Source of the DNA: Maribacter spongiicola
GTDB lineage: Bacteria; Bacteroidota; Bacteroidia; Flavobacteriales; Flavobacteriaceae
Reading direction: 5' to 3'
DNA length: 64,000 bases
Assembly (NCBI RefSeq): GCF_004364165.1
Contig: NZ_SOAY01000011.1
Span: 1,039,698-1,103,697, forward strand
The notes under the pieces are model-generated. The model was not told the DNA's origin and made no database searches. It saw only the letters and a list, made by a program, of their open reading frames with translations. Position 1 is the first letter of the stretch. Every line of letters starts with the position of its first letter. This document shows, piece by piece, positions 45,194 through 53,397 of this stretch. The position numbers were made by a program, and so were the translations under genes.

Positions 45194-45961
45194 ATGTCTA
45201 AATTACCTAAAGAACATCAGTTCTTAGATTTATCTGATTACGGTAGACCTTTTGCTTTTTTAATTGCCAACCGTTTAAAAACAACCATATTTACACCATT
45301 ACACGTTACAATGGCCTTTACCTTCTGCGGAATTTTGGCAATTGTTTCTATTTTGAACGGATTTTATTGGTCGGCCTTTCTTTTTCTAGTTTTAAAATCT
45401 ATTCTTGATGCTGCAGATGGCGAACTTGCACGATTAAAGAATACCCCCTCTCATATTGGTCGGTATTTTGATTCAATTTCAGATTTTATACTAAACCTGC
45501 TTTTCATGCTTGCTGTTTGGCATATTACCAATACCGATATATTTTTGGTGCTGCTAGCATTCGTGGGACTGGAATTACAAGGAACGCTCTACAATTACTA
45601 TTATGTAATTTTAAGAAATAGACATGATGGCGATAGCACCAGTAGAGTATTTGAAAATAAAACCCCGAATGCATTACATGGCGAAAATCAACAAACCGTT
45701 AATTTGCTATATAAGATTTATAGCTATTGCTATGGACCATATGACCGAATCATCTATAGCCTTGATAAAAATGCCATAAAAGGAAAGTATCAACCTAATT
45801 GGTTAATGACAGCGGTTTCTACATTTGGGCTTGGTTTTCAATTATTACTCATTGGGCTGTTTTTAGTGTTGGGTTTAAAAGCCTATATCATCCCCTTTTT
45901 TATAGGATATAGTCTACTAATTTTTGTTTTTATTTTGGTCAGACAATTATTAAACAAGTAA
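45194..45961 (+). CDS. CDP-alcohol phosphatidyltransferase family membrane protein
   Basis: An integral membrane enzyme that transfers a phosphoalcohol from a CDP-activated donor. The full signature DAADGELARLKN...G...D...D is present (about residues 75-102), ending with GRYFDSISD. Five to six hydrophobic helices follow. I choose the ATG of MSKLPKEHQF (255 residues); an ATG three codons earlier is also possible, and the longest frame starts at a TTG upstream of the predicted transcription start. The lipid product (phosphatidylglycerol, inositol or other) cannot be told. Confidence 0.88.
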   Translation: MSKLPKEHQFLDLSDYGRPFAFLIANRLKTTIFTPLHVTMAFTFCGILAIVSILNGFYWSAFLFLVLKSILDAADGELARLKNTPSHIGRYFDSISDFILNLLFMLAVWHITNTDIFLVLLAFVGLELQGTLYNYYYVILRNRHDGDSTSRVFENKTPNALHGENQQTVNLLYKIYSYCYGPYDRIIYSLDKNAIKGKYQPNWLMTAVSTFGLGFQLLLIGLFLVLGLKAYIIPFFIGYSLLIFVFILVRQLLNK

Positions 45962-45995
45962 TTATTTTTACCTTTCTGAATCAACCAAAAGCAAA

Positions 45996-47426
45996 ATGAA
46001 AATTTCTATTTTATTGAAACGGACTTGTCTAGCGTTATGCTGCTTAACATTGCTTTTATCATGTAAATCTGAGCCGAAAATCACCTATGATGTCATTATA
46101 AAAAATGGCAACCTTATTGATCTCGAAGATGGTTCTGTTTCTATTTCGAACATTCTAATTACCAATAATAGAATTGTCAAGATAATTGCTGATGCTGATT
46201 TGACCAGTATTGAAGCCGAAACTATTATTGATGCAACAGGTAAATTTATTGTACCTGGATTTTGGGACAACCATACACACTTTAGAGGTGGTGATTCTTT
46301 AATTAATGCCAACAAGAACTTCTTGAAACTCTTTATGGCAAACGGAATTACAACGGTTCGTGATGCTGGTGGCGATCTTACCTCGTCTGTTTTAGAATGG
46401 CGAAAAGCTATTGCAAACAATGAACTCGTAGGACCTACCATTTTTACATCAGGACCTAAGATTGACGGACCAGGTGGTACTTGGGCTGGTTCTTTAGAAG
46501 TGGATAGCGACGAAGATATTACTAAGGCTTTAGATTCTCTACAAGCCATACCGTCTGATTTTGTAAAAATTTATGATAGCCGTATTTCTGGCGAGAATTA
46601 CATAAAGGTGATACAGGAAGCCGAAAAGCGTGGTTTAATAACATCGGGTCATATGCCTTTTACCGTAGAACTTGACGCTACTATTGATGCTGGTATTGAT
46701 GCAGTAGAACATCTATATTATATTATGAAAGGCTCTTCTGCTCAAGAGAAAGAAATCACACAACAATTAATTAATAAAGAAATCGGATTTTGGGATGCCA
46801 TGCCCCTACTCCAATCTTCATACTCAGACTCCACGGCTTTGAAAACATTCGAACATTTAAAATCGAAAAATGTGTTTGTAGTACCTACCCTGCATATTGG
46901 AGGAGTGCTCAGCTATTTAGATGAAGTTAATCATTCTAATGATGCCTACTTAAAATATATGAGTGACGGAATTCAGCATACGTATAAAGGTCGAATTGAC
47001 CGTGTAAAATTTGCTAGTGAAAAGCAAGTTGCCGACCGAAAAGCTTTGGATCGATTCTTTGGTGAACTTGCACTTAAATTGAATGAAAACGGAGTGTCTC
47101 TTTTGGCAGGATCAGATAGTGGGGCATATAACAGTTATACCTACCCTGGCATTTCTTTACACAAAGAAATGGAAGCCATGGTCGCTACTGGAATTTCGCC
47201 GTTAGATGCACTTAAATCTTCCGCTTACAACGGTGCTAAATTTTTAAAACAAGATTCAGATTACGGAACCATTTGTGAAGGTAAAATTGCTGATATTGTT
47301 TTACTCAATAGCAATCCGTTAGAAAATATTAAAAATACCCAAGACATCTTTATGGTACTATCTAATGGAAATCAGCATACCAGAACGGAATTAGATAACT
47401 TATTAAATTCTGCCATTGCCAACTAA
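45996..47426 (+). CDS. Lipoprotein amidohydrolase (imidazolonepropionase-like)
   Basis: A 476-residue metal-dependent amidohydrolase with a lipoprotein signal (LLLSC-KSE, Cys at about residue 23). TIM-barrel motifs: NHTHF (first metal ligands, about 92-96), FVKIYDS with the likely carboxylated Lys, TSGHMPF, VEHLYYI, and LAGSDSGAYN with the last Asp ligand near 375. The beta-sandwich parts at both ends include IIKNGNLIDLEDG and GKIADIVLLNSNP. Related enzymes cleave Xaa-Pro or cyclic amides. A second amidohydrolase with a plain signal peptide follows after 13 bp, so the pair forms an operon. Confidence 0.88.
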   Translation: MKISILLKRTCLALCCLTLLLSCKSEPKITYDVIIKNGNLIDLEDGSVSISNILITNNRIVKIIADADLTSIEAETIIDATGKFIVPGFWDNHTHFRGGDSLINANKNFLKLFMANGITTVRDAGGDLTSSVLEWRKAIANNELVGPTIFTSGPKIDGPGGTWAGSLEVDSDEDITKALDSLQAIPSDFVKIYDSRISGENYIKVIQEAEKRGLITSGHMPFTVELDATIDAGIDAVEHLYYIMKGSSAQEKEITQQLINKEIGFWDAMPLLQSSYSDSTALKTFEHLKSKNVFVVPTLHIGGVLSYLDEVNHSNDAYLKYMSDGIQHTYKGRIDRVKFASEKQVADRKALDRFFGELALKLNENGVSLLAGSDSGAYNSYTYPGISLHKEMEAMVATGISPLDALKSSAYNGAKFLKQDSDYGTICEGKIADIVLLNSNPLENIKNTQDIFMVLSNGNQHTRTELDNLLNSAIAN

Positions 47427-47439
47427 ACAATCTACTTTC

Positions 47440-48684
47440 ATGAAATCAATAGTATTTTTCTTCTTATTCTCTGTAAGCCTATGTTCTGCTCAAACACTCT
47501 TAAAACCAGACCAAGTCTTTGACGGCACCGAATTACATACCAATTGGGTGGTTTTAGTAGAGGGAAATCAAATTACCTATGCAGGAAATGCGAACGGAAT
47601 AACACTACCAGACAACACCACAGAAATAGATTTGACTGGCAGCACTTTAATGCCTGGCATTATTGAAGGTCACTCTCATGTTTTATTACACCCATACAAT
47701 GAAACGGACTGGAATGATCAGGTGCTAAAAGAGTCTCCCGTTGAACGTGCCGTTAGAGGTACCGTTCATGTAAAGAATTCTTTACTGGCCGGTGTAACCA
47801 CCATGCGAGATTTGGGTGCTGAAGGTGCCGGTTATACTGATGTATATTTGAAGAAAACTATTGATAACGGAATTATAGACGGTCCACGATTATTGGTTGC
47901 CGGTCCGGCTATTGTTGCTACAGGAGCATACGGTCCAAAAGGATTTCATGATGGCGTAACCGTTACATTAGGTGCTGAAGCCGCAAGCGGAGTCGACCAA
48001 TGCATCGAAACGGTGCGTAGACAAATGGGTAACGGTGCCGATATAATTAAAATTTATGCGGATTACCGCTGGACTCCCGGTGCCGATTCTAAAGCGACAT
48101 TTTTACAGGAAGAAATTAATGCGATGGTTGCGACCGCTACTACAGCAGGAAAATACGTGGTTGCACATGCTGGTACTCCCGAAGGAATGAGAAGAGCAAT
48201 TCTTGGTGGTGTTGAGACCATTGAACATGGTGATGGTGGTACGCCTGAAATTTTTAAGATGATGAAAGATAAAGGTATCGGACTATGCCCTACCCTTGCC
48301 GCTGGCGATGCCATAACTCAATACAGAGGTTGGAACAAAGCGACAGACCCAGAACCTGAACGAATTCAACAGAAACGCAAGTCTTTTAAAATGGCATTAG
48401 AATCCGGAGTGCAAATTGTTTTTGGTGGTGATGTGGGTGTTTTTACACACGGAGAAAATTATCGTGAAATGGAATTGATGGTCGATTACGGAATGATGCC
48501 TTTAGCTGTCTTAAAATCTGCTACCTCTGGCAATGCCAGTTTGTTTCATTTAAATCAACTAGGAAGCTTAAAAAAAGGGTTTTTAGCTGATATTATTGCC
48601 GTGAAAGGAAATCCGATTGAGGATATCTCAGCTGTTAAAAATGTGTCTTTTGTAATGAAAGATGGGGTTGTTTATAAGGAGTAG
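47440..48684 (+). CDS. Exported amidohydrolase (Xaa-Pro dipeptidase/imidazolonepropionase-like)
   Basis: I start at MKSIVFFFLFSVSLCSAQ, giving a clean signal peptide and 414 residues; an upstream in-frame TTG overlaps the previous gene and would spoil the signal. Motifs: EGHSHVLLHP (about 78-87), ADIIKIYADY with the carboxylated Lys, VVAHAGTPEG, IEHGDGG, and FGGDVGVFTHG with the catalytic Asp near 328. GFLADIIAVKGNP closes the sandwich domain. Sequence features resemble the preceding lipoprotein amidohydrolase, suggesting related but differently located enzymes. A heptanucleotide array starts at the base after its stop codon. Confidence 0.88.
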   Translation: MKSIVFFFLFSVSLCSAQTLLKPDQVFDGTELHTNWVVLVEGNQITYAGNANGITLPDNTTEIDLTGSTLMPGIIEGHSHVLLHPYNETDWNDQVLKESPVERAVRGTVHVKNSLLAGVTTMRDLGAEGAGYTDVYLKKTIDNGIIDGPRLLVAGPAIVATGAYGPKGFHDGVTVTLGAEAASGVDQCIETVRRQMGNGADIIKIYADYRWTPGADSKATFLQEEINAMVATATTAGKYVVAHAGTPEGMRRAILGGVETIEHGDGGTPEIFKMMKDKGIGLCPTLAAGDAITQYRGWNKATDPEPERIQQKRKSFKMALESGVQIVFGGDVGVFTHGENYREMELMVDYGMMPLAVLKSATSGNASLFHLNQLGSLKKGFLADIIAVKGNPIEDISAVKNVSFVMKDGVVYKE

Positions 48685-48744
48685 TTGTTGGTTGTTGGTT
48701 GTTGGTTGTTGGTTGTTGGTTGTTGGTTGTTGGTTGTTGGTTGT
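48685..48744 (+). repeat. Heptanucleotide tandem array (TTGTTGG)n, about 8.5 copies
   Basis: Sixty bases of near-perfect 7-bp repeat begin directly after the TAG of the amidohydrolase gene. The period is not a multiple of three and every frame is open, so any reading frame across it is an artefact. Confidence 0.95.
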
Positions 48745-48845
48745 CACTTCGCTTTCGCTCAGTGACCTTTATAGCATGTCATAGCGAGCAAAGCGTAGCT
48801 ATCTGTTATTTTGGATCACGTTCACTTCGGCTACGCTCAGTGAAC
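48743..48845. repeat. Three hairpins with a conserved loop and different stems
   Basis: Hairpin 1 (48743-48766): stem GTCACT/AGTGAC around TTCGCTTTCGCTC. Hairpin 2 (48781-48802, inverted): stem ATAGC/GCTAT, reading TACGCTTTGCTC on the other strand. Hairpin 3 (48820-48845): stem GTTCACT/AGTGAAC around TCGGCTACGCTC. The loops share a TNCGCTTTCGCTC-like consensus while the stems differ and remain self-complementary. Confidence 0.75.
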
Positions 48846-48917
48846 TATAAATTGCATACGTTGTACTTTGTACTTAATACTCTTTACTTAAAACTTTGTA
48901 TTCGATACTTAATACTA

Positions 48918-49541
48918 TTATCTCGCATCCTCTCCAATTCTCAACGCACTTGAAACCATAAAACCTATAAACGAAATCTCTATAACACGCTGTAAAACGC
49001 CTCTGTAATCTGATTCTGGATTGGAGAATAATATGAAGATAAAAATTCCGCTGATGATAGCTGTAGCCATTGCTATTTGTGATAATCTATTATAGCCTTG
49101 AAATTTCTTTAATCCAAGTCCAATTGCGATAATACAAATCGGCAGAAAAATATAAGTCAACGACGCCATTGCGTTATGTATTAATTGTGAAGTACTCGAA
49201 ACCATTAAGTTGGTTGGACATCCTGCATCACAAGGGAATAACCCAACAAGTGTGGTTCCTAGACCATAGAAAATTGATAAACCAAAAAAGCCTGCTTTCA
49301 CTAGTTTTGACTTTGCAAGAAAACTTGGTGCACTAAAACAAAAAATGGTAATTAGAATTCCACTAGGTACATATCCGAAGTACTGCAAATACCAACCATA
49401 TTCAGTATCAGCCGCAAAAGATTCACTTATATATTGACTTACTACACTGTAATCATCAATTAATAACGGACCTACTATCGCAGCAATTGCAAATAAACTA
49501 ACTCCTAAAATACCTATATATGCTACTAATTTATTGTTCAT
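48918..49541 (-). CDS. DUF998 family membrane protein
   Basis: This 207-residue protein has about six transmembrane helices. It matches DUF998: VVSQYISESFAADTEYGWYLQYFGYVPSGI (split across the first loop and helix 2), then GLFPCDAGCPTN in a loop (about 98-109) and SQLIHNAMASLTYIFLPI. Function is unknown. The two loop Cys residues could form a disulfide on the outer face. The nearest upstream gene on the same strand is the FAD oxidoreductase, 66 bp away, so the two may be co-transcribed. Confidence 0.88.
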   Translation of the reverse strand: MNNKLVAYIGILGVSLFAIAAIVGPLLIDDYSVVSQYISESFAADTEYGWYLQYFGYVPSGILITIFCFSAPSFLAKSKLVKAGFFGLSIFYGLGTTLVGLFPCDAGCPTNLMVSSTSQLIHNAMASLTYIFLPICIIAIGLGLKKFQGYNRLSQIAMATAIISGIFIFILFSNPESDYRGVLQRVIEISFIGFMVSSALRIGEDAR

Positions 49542-49607
49542 TCTGTCTTTGATTGGTTGCTTGTTCGACGACAGCGTGTATAGAATGTTACAGTATTTAA
49601 AAATATT

Positions 49608-50876
49608 TTAGAGCTGACCGTCGCTATCTAACGCATTCATTACTTTAACAATTTCTTCCTTTTCATATCGTAAAGGGTTAAAATTTGCGGCATATTCTGG
49701 TAAATCTAGTTTATCAAAAATATAACTAGCACATAACTTACCTGCTGCACAGGCGCTCATTGTGCCATACCCGGCAAGTGCACCCACTACATAAACATTG
49801 TCCACTTCAGTTTGCCCAATAAGCGGCCAGTTCTCTTTTGTTCTGGTATAATACCCTGCATATTCAATTAATGGCGTTGGAATATTATTTTCGTACGCTG
49901 ATAATTCTGGTATAAAACGACTGGCTCCTTTTAACACCACTTGCGGAAAAAATTCGAAACTCGGTATTTCGAATGACGGTTCACTTTTTTCTGTTTGAAA
50001 TGCCCAACCCAATTTAATGCCCTCTGTTTCTGGTTTAATATGGAGTCCACCAGGGAATTCATTCAACAACCATGTGTATTTCTCATCCGATTTAAAAAAC
50101 TCCAACTCATCTTCAGACCAATCTAAATACTGCTTATCGGCATAAATGGTAAAAGGCATGTCTTTAGGTATGATTTTATTGGGGTCTGGTATGATAAATT
50201 TTCGCTGCAGTGTGTTCGAAATAGGAAATTGAAATCCAAACATATTTGCTATGGTATTTAAAAAAGGACCTGAAGCAATGACTACTTTATCAGCATCGAC
50301 CGATTGTTTTGAATCTAGTACAACCTTAAATTTATCAGCGCTTTTTCCAATATTTGAAATTTCACCATCTACTAGTTCAAGCCCCATTTTCTTTGCTTCT
50401 TTCAGCAATAAAGTACCCAAATCGTACACATCAATTTTACCCGCGTTCTTAATTCGAACTACTTTCTCTATTTTTTGATCGAAATACGGAAAGTCCTTTT
50501 GAATTTTAGCCTTATTTGTATACTCTTCTAAATAACTAGTAGAATTTTCTTTGTCACCAGAACCAAAAATAGGATTATCAATATCGTGACTAATAAAATT
50601 ATAGCCCGAATTTTTCATTTCAAATGAGTCAACTCCATATTCAGTTTTGAGTTCTTTCATTAACTCAATGCTGTCACTAACAAACTGACGCATATTCTTC
50701 TCTGGCCAGTAATCTCTAAAATTTTCACCAGACTTACTTGTCGTGAATGATAGTGGTTGATTTTTATCAATTAAGATTACATTACAGTCCTTTCTTTCTT
50801 TTAAAATATAGTATGCGGTTGCTACTCCTGCAATGCCAGCTCCACAAATGGCAATAGTTTGTTTTTCGTGTATCAT
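49608..50876 (-). CDS. FAD-dependent oxidoreductase (DAO family)
   Basis: A 422-residue cytosolic flavoprotein. The N-terminal dinucleotide motif AICGAGIAGVATAYYI (about 9-24) is followed by ILIDKN, the Asp that holds the adenosine ribose. The second FAD contact VVIASGPFLN lies near 198, and the C-terminal VYVVGALAGYGTMSACAAGK (about 370-389) closes the FAD site. It resembles amine or amino-acid oxidases/dehydrogenases of the DAO group; the substrate is unassigned. There is no signal peptide. Confidence 0.87.
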   Translation of the reverse strand: MIHEKQTIAICGAGIAGVATAYYILKERKDCNVILIDKNQPLSFTTSKSGENFRDYWPEKNMRQFVSDSIELMKELKTEYGVDSFEMKNSGYNFISHDIDNPIFGSGDKENSTSYLEEYTNKAKIQKDFPYFDQKIEKVVRIKNAGKIDVYDLGTLLLKEAKKMGLELVDGEISNIGKSADKFKVVLDSKQSVDADKVVIASGPFLNTIANMFGFQFPISNTLQRKFIIPDPNKIIPKDMPFTIYADKQYLDWSEDELEFFKSDEKYTWLLNEFPGGLHIKPETEGIKLGWAFQTEKSEPSFEIPSFEFFPQVVLKGASRFIPELSAYENNIPTPLIEYAGYYTRTKENWPLIGQTEVDNVYVVGALAGYGTMSACAAGKLCASYIFDKLDLPEYAANFNPLRYEKEEIVKVMNALDSDGQL

Positions 50877-51008
50877 ATTTAATCTTTAAAAGATTTTTAA
50901 TTTCGTTTAAGAAAGGTACTTAATGCTACACACCAACCTATTCAAGATAGGCAATATCACTATATCCATTGAATCTCTAAAAAATATAACTAATTTTAAA
51001 TCAACTCC

Positions 51009-51911
51009 TTACAAAGAATCAGATTTGTTATTCTCTTCCCACTCTCTTCTTAAATCTGTTGATAGAATACTGGTACCATCATGTTTCCACCCAGGTGGTT
51101 TAGTTAGATATTTAAACCTGTTTGACAATGTAGTTTTTGATGTGAAGAAATCACCCAACATCTTGTACCATTCTGCAAAGGCAATTTTAATTGGGTTATA
51201 CGTATTAATGTTCGCTACCAAACCATAAACGGGCTTTTCAACTTCTGGCTCGAAGGTGCCGAATAATCTATCCCAAATAATAAATACTCCGGCATGATTT
51301 CTGTCTAAGTACTGCGGATTGGTTGCATGGTGTACCCTATGGTGACTGGGCGTATTAAAAACGGCTTCGAACCACTTGGGCATTTTTTTGATCATTTCGG
51401 TATGTATCCAATATTGATAGATAAGACTGACGGACATCTGTACCAATATCATTACAGGATGAAAACCGATAAGCACTAAGGGAGTCCAAAAAATGAAGGT
51501 ATAAAAGCCGCCAGACCACGACTGTCGTAATGCGGTGCTTAGATTGTAGTTTTTAGAGGAATGATGCACCACATGGCTCGCCCAAAAAAATCGGCTGACA
51601 TGGCTAGTTCTATGAAACCAGTAATAGCATAAATCTTCCGCGAAAAGTAAAATTAACCAAGACCACCATGCAAAGGGAATTTCAAACAGATGATAAAAAT
51701 TATACAACAGATAAAAGAAGCCTAGCGCAATGCCTTTAGTAATCAACCCTATGGCTACATTACCTAAACCCATAAGAATAGAAGTGCCGGCATCTTTAAA
51801 CTCGTAGTCATGAAGTTTCATCTTAACCGATAGAATGACTTCTAAAATTACGGTAACCGTAAAAAAAGGAATGGCGTAGTGAATTAAATTGGGGATTTCA
51901 GGAATTTGCAT
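51009..51911 (-). CDS. Sterol desaturase / fatty acid hydroxylase family membrane protein
   Basis: A 300-residue di-iron membrane enzyme with four to five helices. The His-box set is present: FHRTSH (HX3H, about 98), ASHVVHHSSKNYN (HX2HH, about 109-113) and THHRVHHATN near 192. This family hydroxylates or desaturates lipids using oxygen. Flavobacterial members are linked to hopanoid, carotenoid or fatty-acid modification; no specific product can be named. It is on the same strand as the FAD oxidoreductase, 132 bp apart. Confidence 0.9.
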   Translation of the reverse strand: MQIPEIPNLIHYAIPFFTVTVILEVILSVKMKLHDYEFKDAGTSILMGLGNVAIGLITKGIALGFFYLLYNFYHLFEIPFAWWSWLILLFAEDLCYYWFHRTSHVSRFFWASHVVHHSSKNYNLSTALRQSWSGGFYTFIFWTPLVLIGFHPVMILVQMSVSLIYQYWIHTEMIKKMPKWFEAVFNTPSHHRVHHATNPQYLDRNHAGVFIIWDRLFGTFEPEVEKPVYGLVANINTYNPIKIAFAEWYKMLGDFFTSKTTLSNRFKYLTKPPGWKHDGTSILSTDLRREWEENNKSDSL

Positions 51912-51961
51912 GGCTAGTAATTAGTCTCTTTAAAGATAAAGATTAATAACAAAAGGTGCAC

Positions 51962-52594
51962 TTACATCTTTTTCCGTTTTTCAATCTCGAGGGCTCTTTT
52001 ATAAAAATCTCGAAACTGTTCTTTATTATATTTCGCGCGCATAGCGCATAATACATCAGGTAGACTTAGGCTACACCAATCCCACAACATGGTATCAAAA
52101 TTATAGGCATACATTTGATTTTTCACCTCTTCCCTTATCGTATCTACTTCATTTGCCGTGAATCCGTTTTCTAGTAGTCGCTCTAAAGCGCGTCGTTCAT
52201 TTTCTTTAGTAAATTCTGTATCTAGGTAAGGCTCTAAAATCCAATCCCAGTTCCAACTTTGCGTTATTAGTCTAATATTGTTACTTTCAGCGAACTGCTT
52301 CAGTTTTTCTTTATGTTCTGCGGAAGCAAAAATGATATCATCTTTGACATGAATTTTGCACACCGTAAAATCAACCGCCATGCATTCAATATCCATTGCA
52401 GAAATTACAGCTGTAGGGTATGCGATTGATGGCTCAAAAGGATACTCGCTTATTATGATATCCTTTTCTCCTATTTCAGATTTACCGATACCGCACAACA
52501 AATTTTTCAATGTAAAAATGTTCTTAGAACTACTAAAACCTGTCAAAGGCATTTCACCTTTAAAATTGAATATGTTTTTAAGATACTTCCACAT
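51962..52594 (-). CDS. Conserved hypothetical protein
   Basis: A 210-residue soluble protein I do not recognise. Segments of note: ISEYPFEPSIAYPTAVISAMDIECMAVDF (beta-rich, split across residues about 50-78), a Trp-rich SWNWDWILEPYLDTEF near 118, a charged helix TKENERRALERLLENGFTANE, and a C-terminal FRDFYKRALEIEKRKKM. It has no signal peptide or TM segment. It lies 51 bp upstream of the sterol-desaturase gene on the same strand, so they may share a transcript. It looks like a real gene from codon use and length. Confidence 0.7.
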   Translation of the reverse strand: MWKYLKNIFNFKGEMPLTGFSSSKNIFTLKNLLCGIGKSEIGEKDIIISEYPFEPSIAYPTAVISAMDIECMAVDFTVCKIHVKDDIIFASAEHKEKLKQFAESNNIRLITQSWNWDWILEPYLDTEFTKENERRALERLLENGFTANEVDTIREEVKNQMYAYNFDTMLWDWCSLSLPDVLCAMRAKYNKEQFRDFYKRALEIEKRKKM

Positions 52595-52620
52595 GTTTTA
52601 GTAGAGATAAAACGACTAAT

Positions 52621-52668
52621 TTATTGTTGTTTTTGTTATTGTTGTTGCTGTTGCTGCTCTTGTTGTAG
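52621..52668 (-). repeat. TTG/CTG-rich microsatellite at the 3' end of the VOC gene
   Basis: Interrupted TTG/CTG triplets read as CAA/CAG (Gln) on the coding strand. The array supplies the last codons and the stop of the VOC gene and continues past it. Confidence 0.8.
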
Positions 52669-53061
52669 ATTTTTAATTGGCTCTAATAAATCCCACAGGT
52701 TCCCATATAAATCTTCAAAAACAGCAACCATACCATAAGGCATTTTCTCTGGTGAACGCACAAACTTAATTTTACGTTCCATCATTTTGTAATAATCCCT
52801 CCAAAAATCATCAGTATATAGAAACAGAAAAACGCGACCACCCGTTTGGTTACCAACACTTGCCAATTGTTTTTCGTTAGCTGCTTCTGCCAATACTAAC
52901 GAACATTCTTTAGACCCTTGCGGAGCTACTACGACCCAACGTTTACCATCGCCCAAGTCGGTATCTTCAATTAGATTAAAATCTAATTTCTTGGTGTAAA
53001 ATTCAATGGCTTTATCGTAATCACGGACTACCAATGCTACACGTGCTATGGTCTGTTTCAA
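52636..53061 (-). CDS. VOC-family (glyoxalase-fold) protein with poly-Gln tail
   Basis: This 141-residue protein of the vicinal-oxygen-chelate superfamily starts with TTG (no ATG nearby). Paired beta-alpha-beta-beta-beta modules: RVALVVRDYDKAIEFYTKKLDF (about 7-28) and RVFLFLYTDDFWRDYYKMM (about 75-93). Candidate metal ligands are the early strand, and Glu in VFEDLYGNLWDLLEP near 113-127. The last 11 residues are almost only Gln, encoded by a CAA/CAG microsatellite, and are not part of the fold. The enzyme activity is unassigned. Confidence 0.85.
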   Translation of the reverse strand: MKQTIARVALVVRDYDKAIEFYTKKLDFNLIEDTDLGDGKRWVVVAPQGSKECSLVLAEAANEKQLASVGNQTGGRVFLFLYTDDFWRDYYKMMERKIKFVRSPEKMPYGMVAVFEDLYGNLWDLLEPIKNLQQEQQQQQQ

Positions 53062-53397
53062 AGTGTTCTTATTTTTGTGGATATTAAAAATACCGCTTAT
53101 AAATTAGTTATCGCTGTAATATGGTTTTAATGAATTGCGACGGGTTTAAAATTTGCTATTTAGACCTCTTATTATCCATCTCATGAATTATTGATATAAG
53201 AACACTTTTTACCCACCGCTTATTTTTCATTTTAATTCTAAGGAAGAGCTTACCTTTAATAATTAGTTTCTATGAGAAGGAGATCGACACATAAATATGG
53301 AATACGACTTTTCATTTCCATTTCTGAATAGGAAAGTTTGAAAGAATAAATCCCGAATGTTTTATTGAGAGCGCCGGCATAGTTTAAAGAAAAGAAT
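53062..53397. other. 336-bp gap between VOC and carbonic anhydrase genes
   Basis: No gene or clean TAnnTTTG element was seen. It holds a 13-bp perfect inverted repeat (AAAGTGTTCTTAT at 53060-53072, ATAAGAACACTTT at 53196-53208) spanning 149 bp; otherwise it is AT-rich sequence that must contain both divergent promoters. Confidence 0.5.

Noticed and set aside
48685..48744. CRISPR array
   Set aside because: Unit is 7 bp with no unique spacers, and no cas genes are present; the same applies to the array at the window end.
48699..48953. An 84-codon plus-strand frame after the amidohydrolase gene
   Set aside because: It reads through the heptanucleotide array (repeating LVVGCWL-type residues), the hairpins, and the end of the DUF998 gene; not a protein-like sequence.
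50923..51228. Plus-strand 101-codon frame over the sterol-desaturase 3' end
   Set aside because: Overlaps the C-terminal coding part of a gene with complete His boxes; composition typical of a shadow frame.
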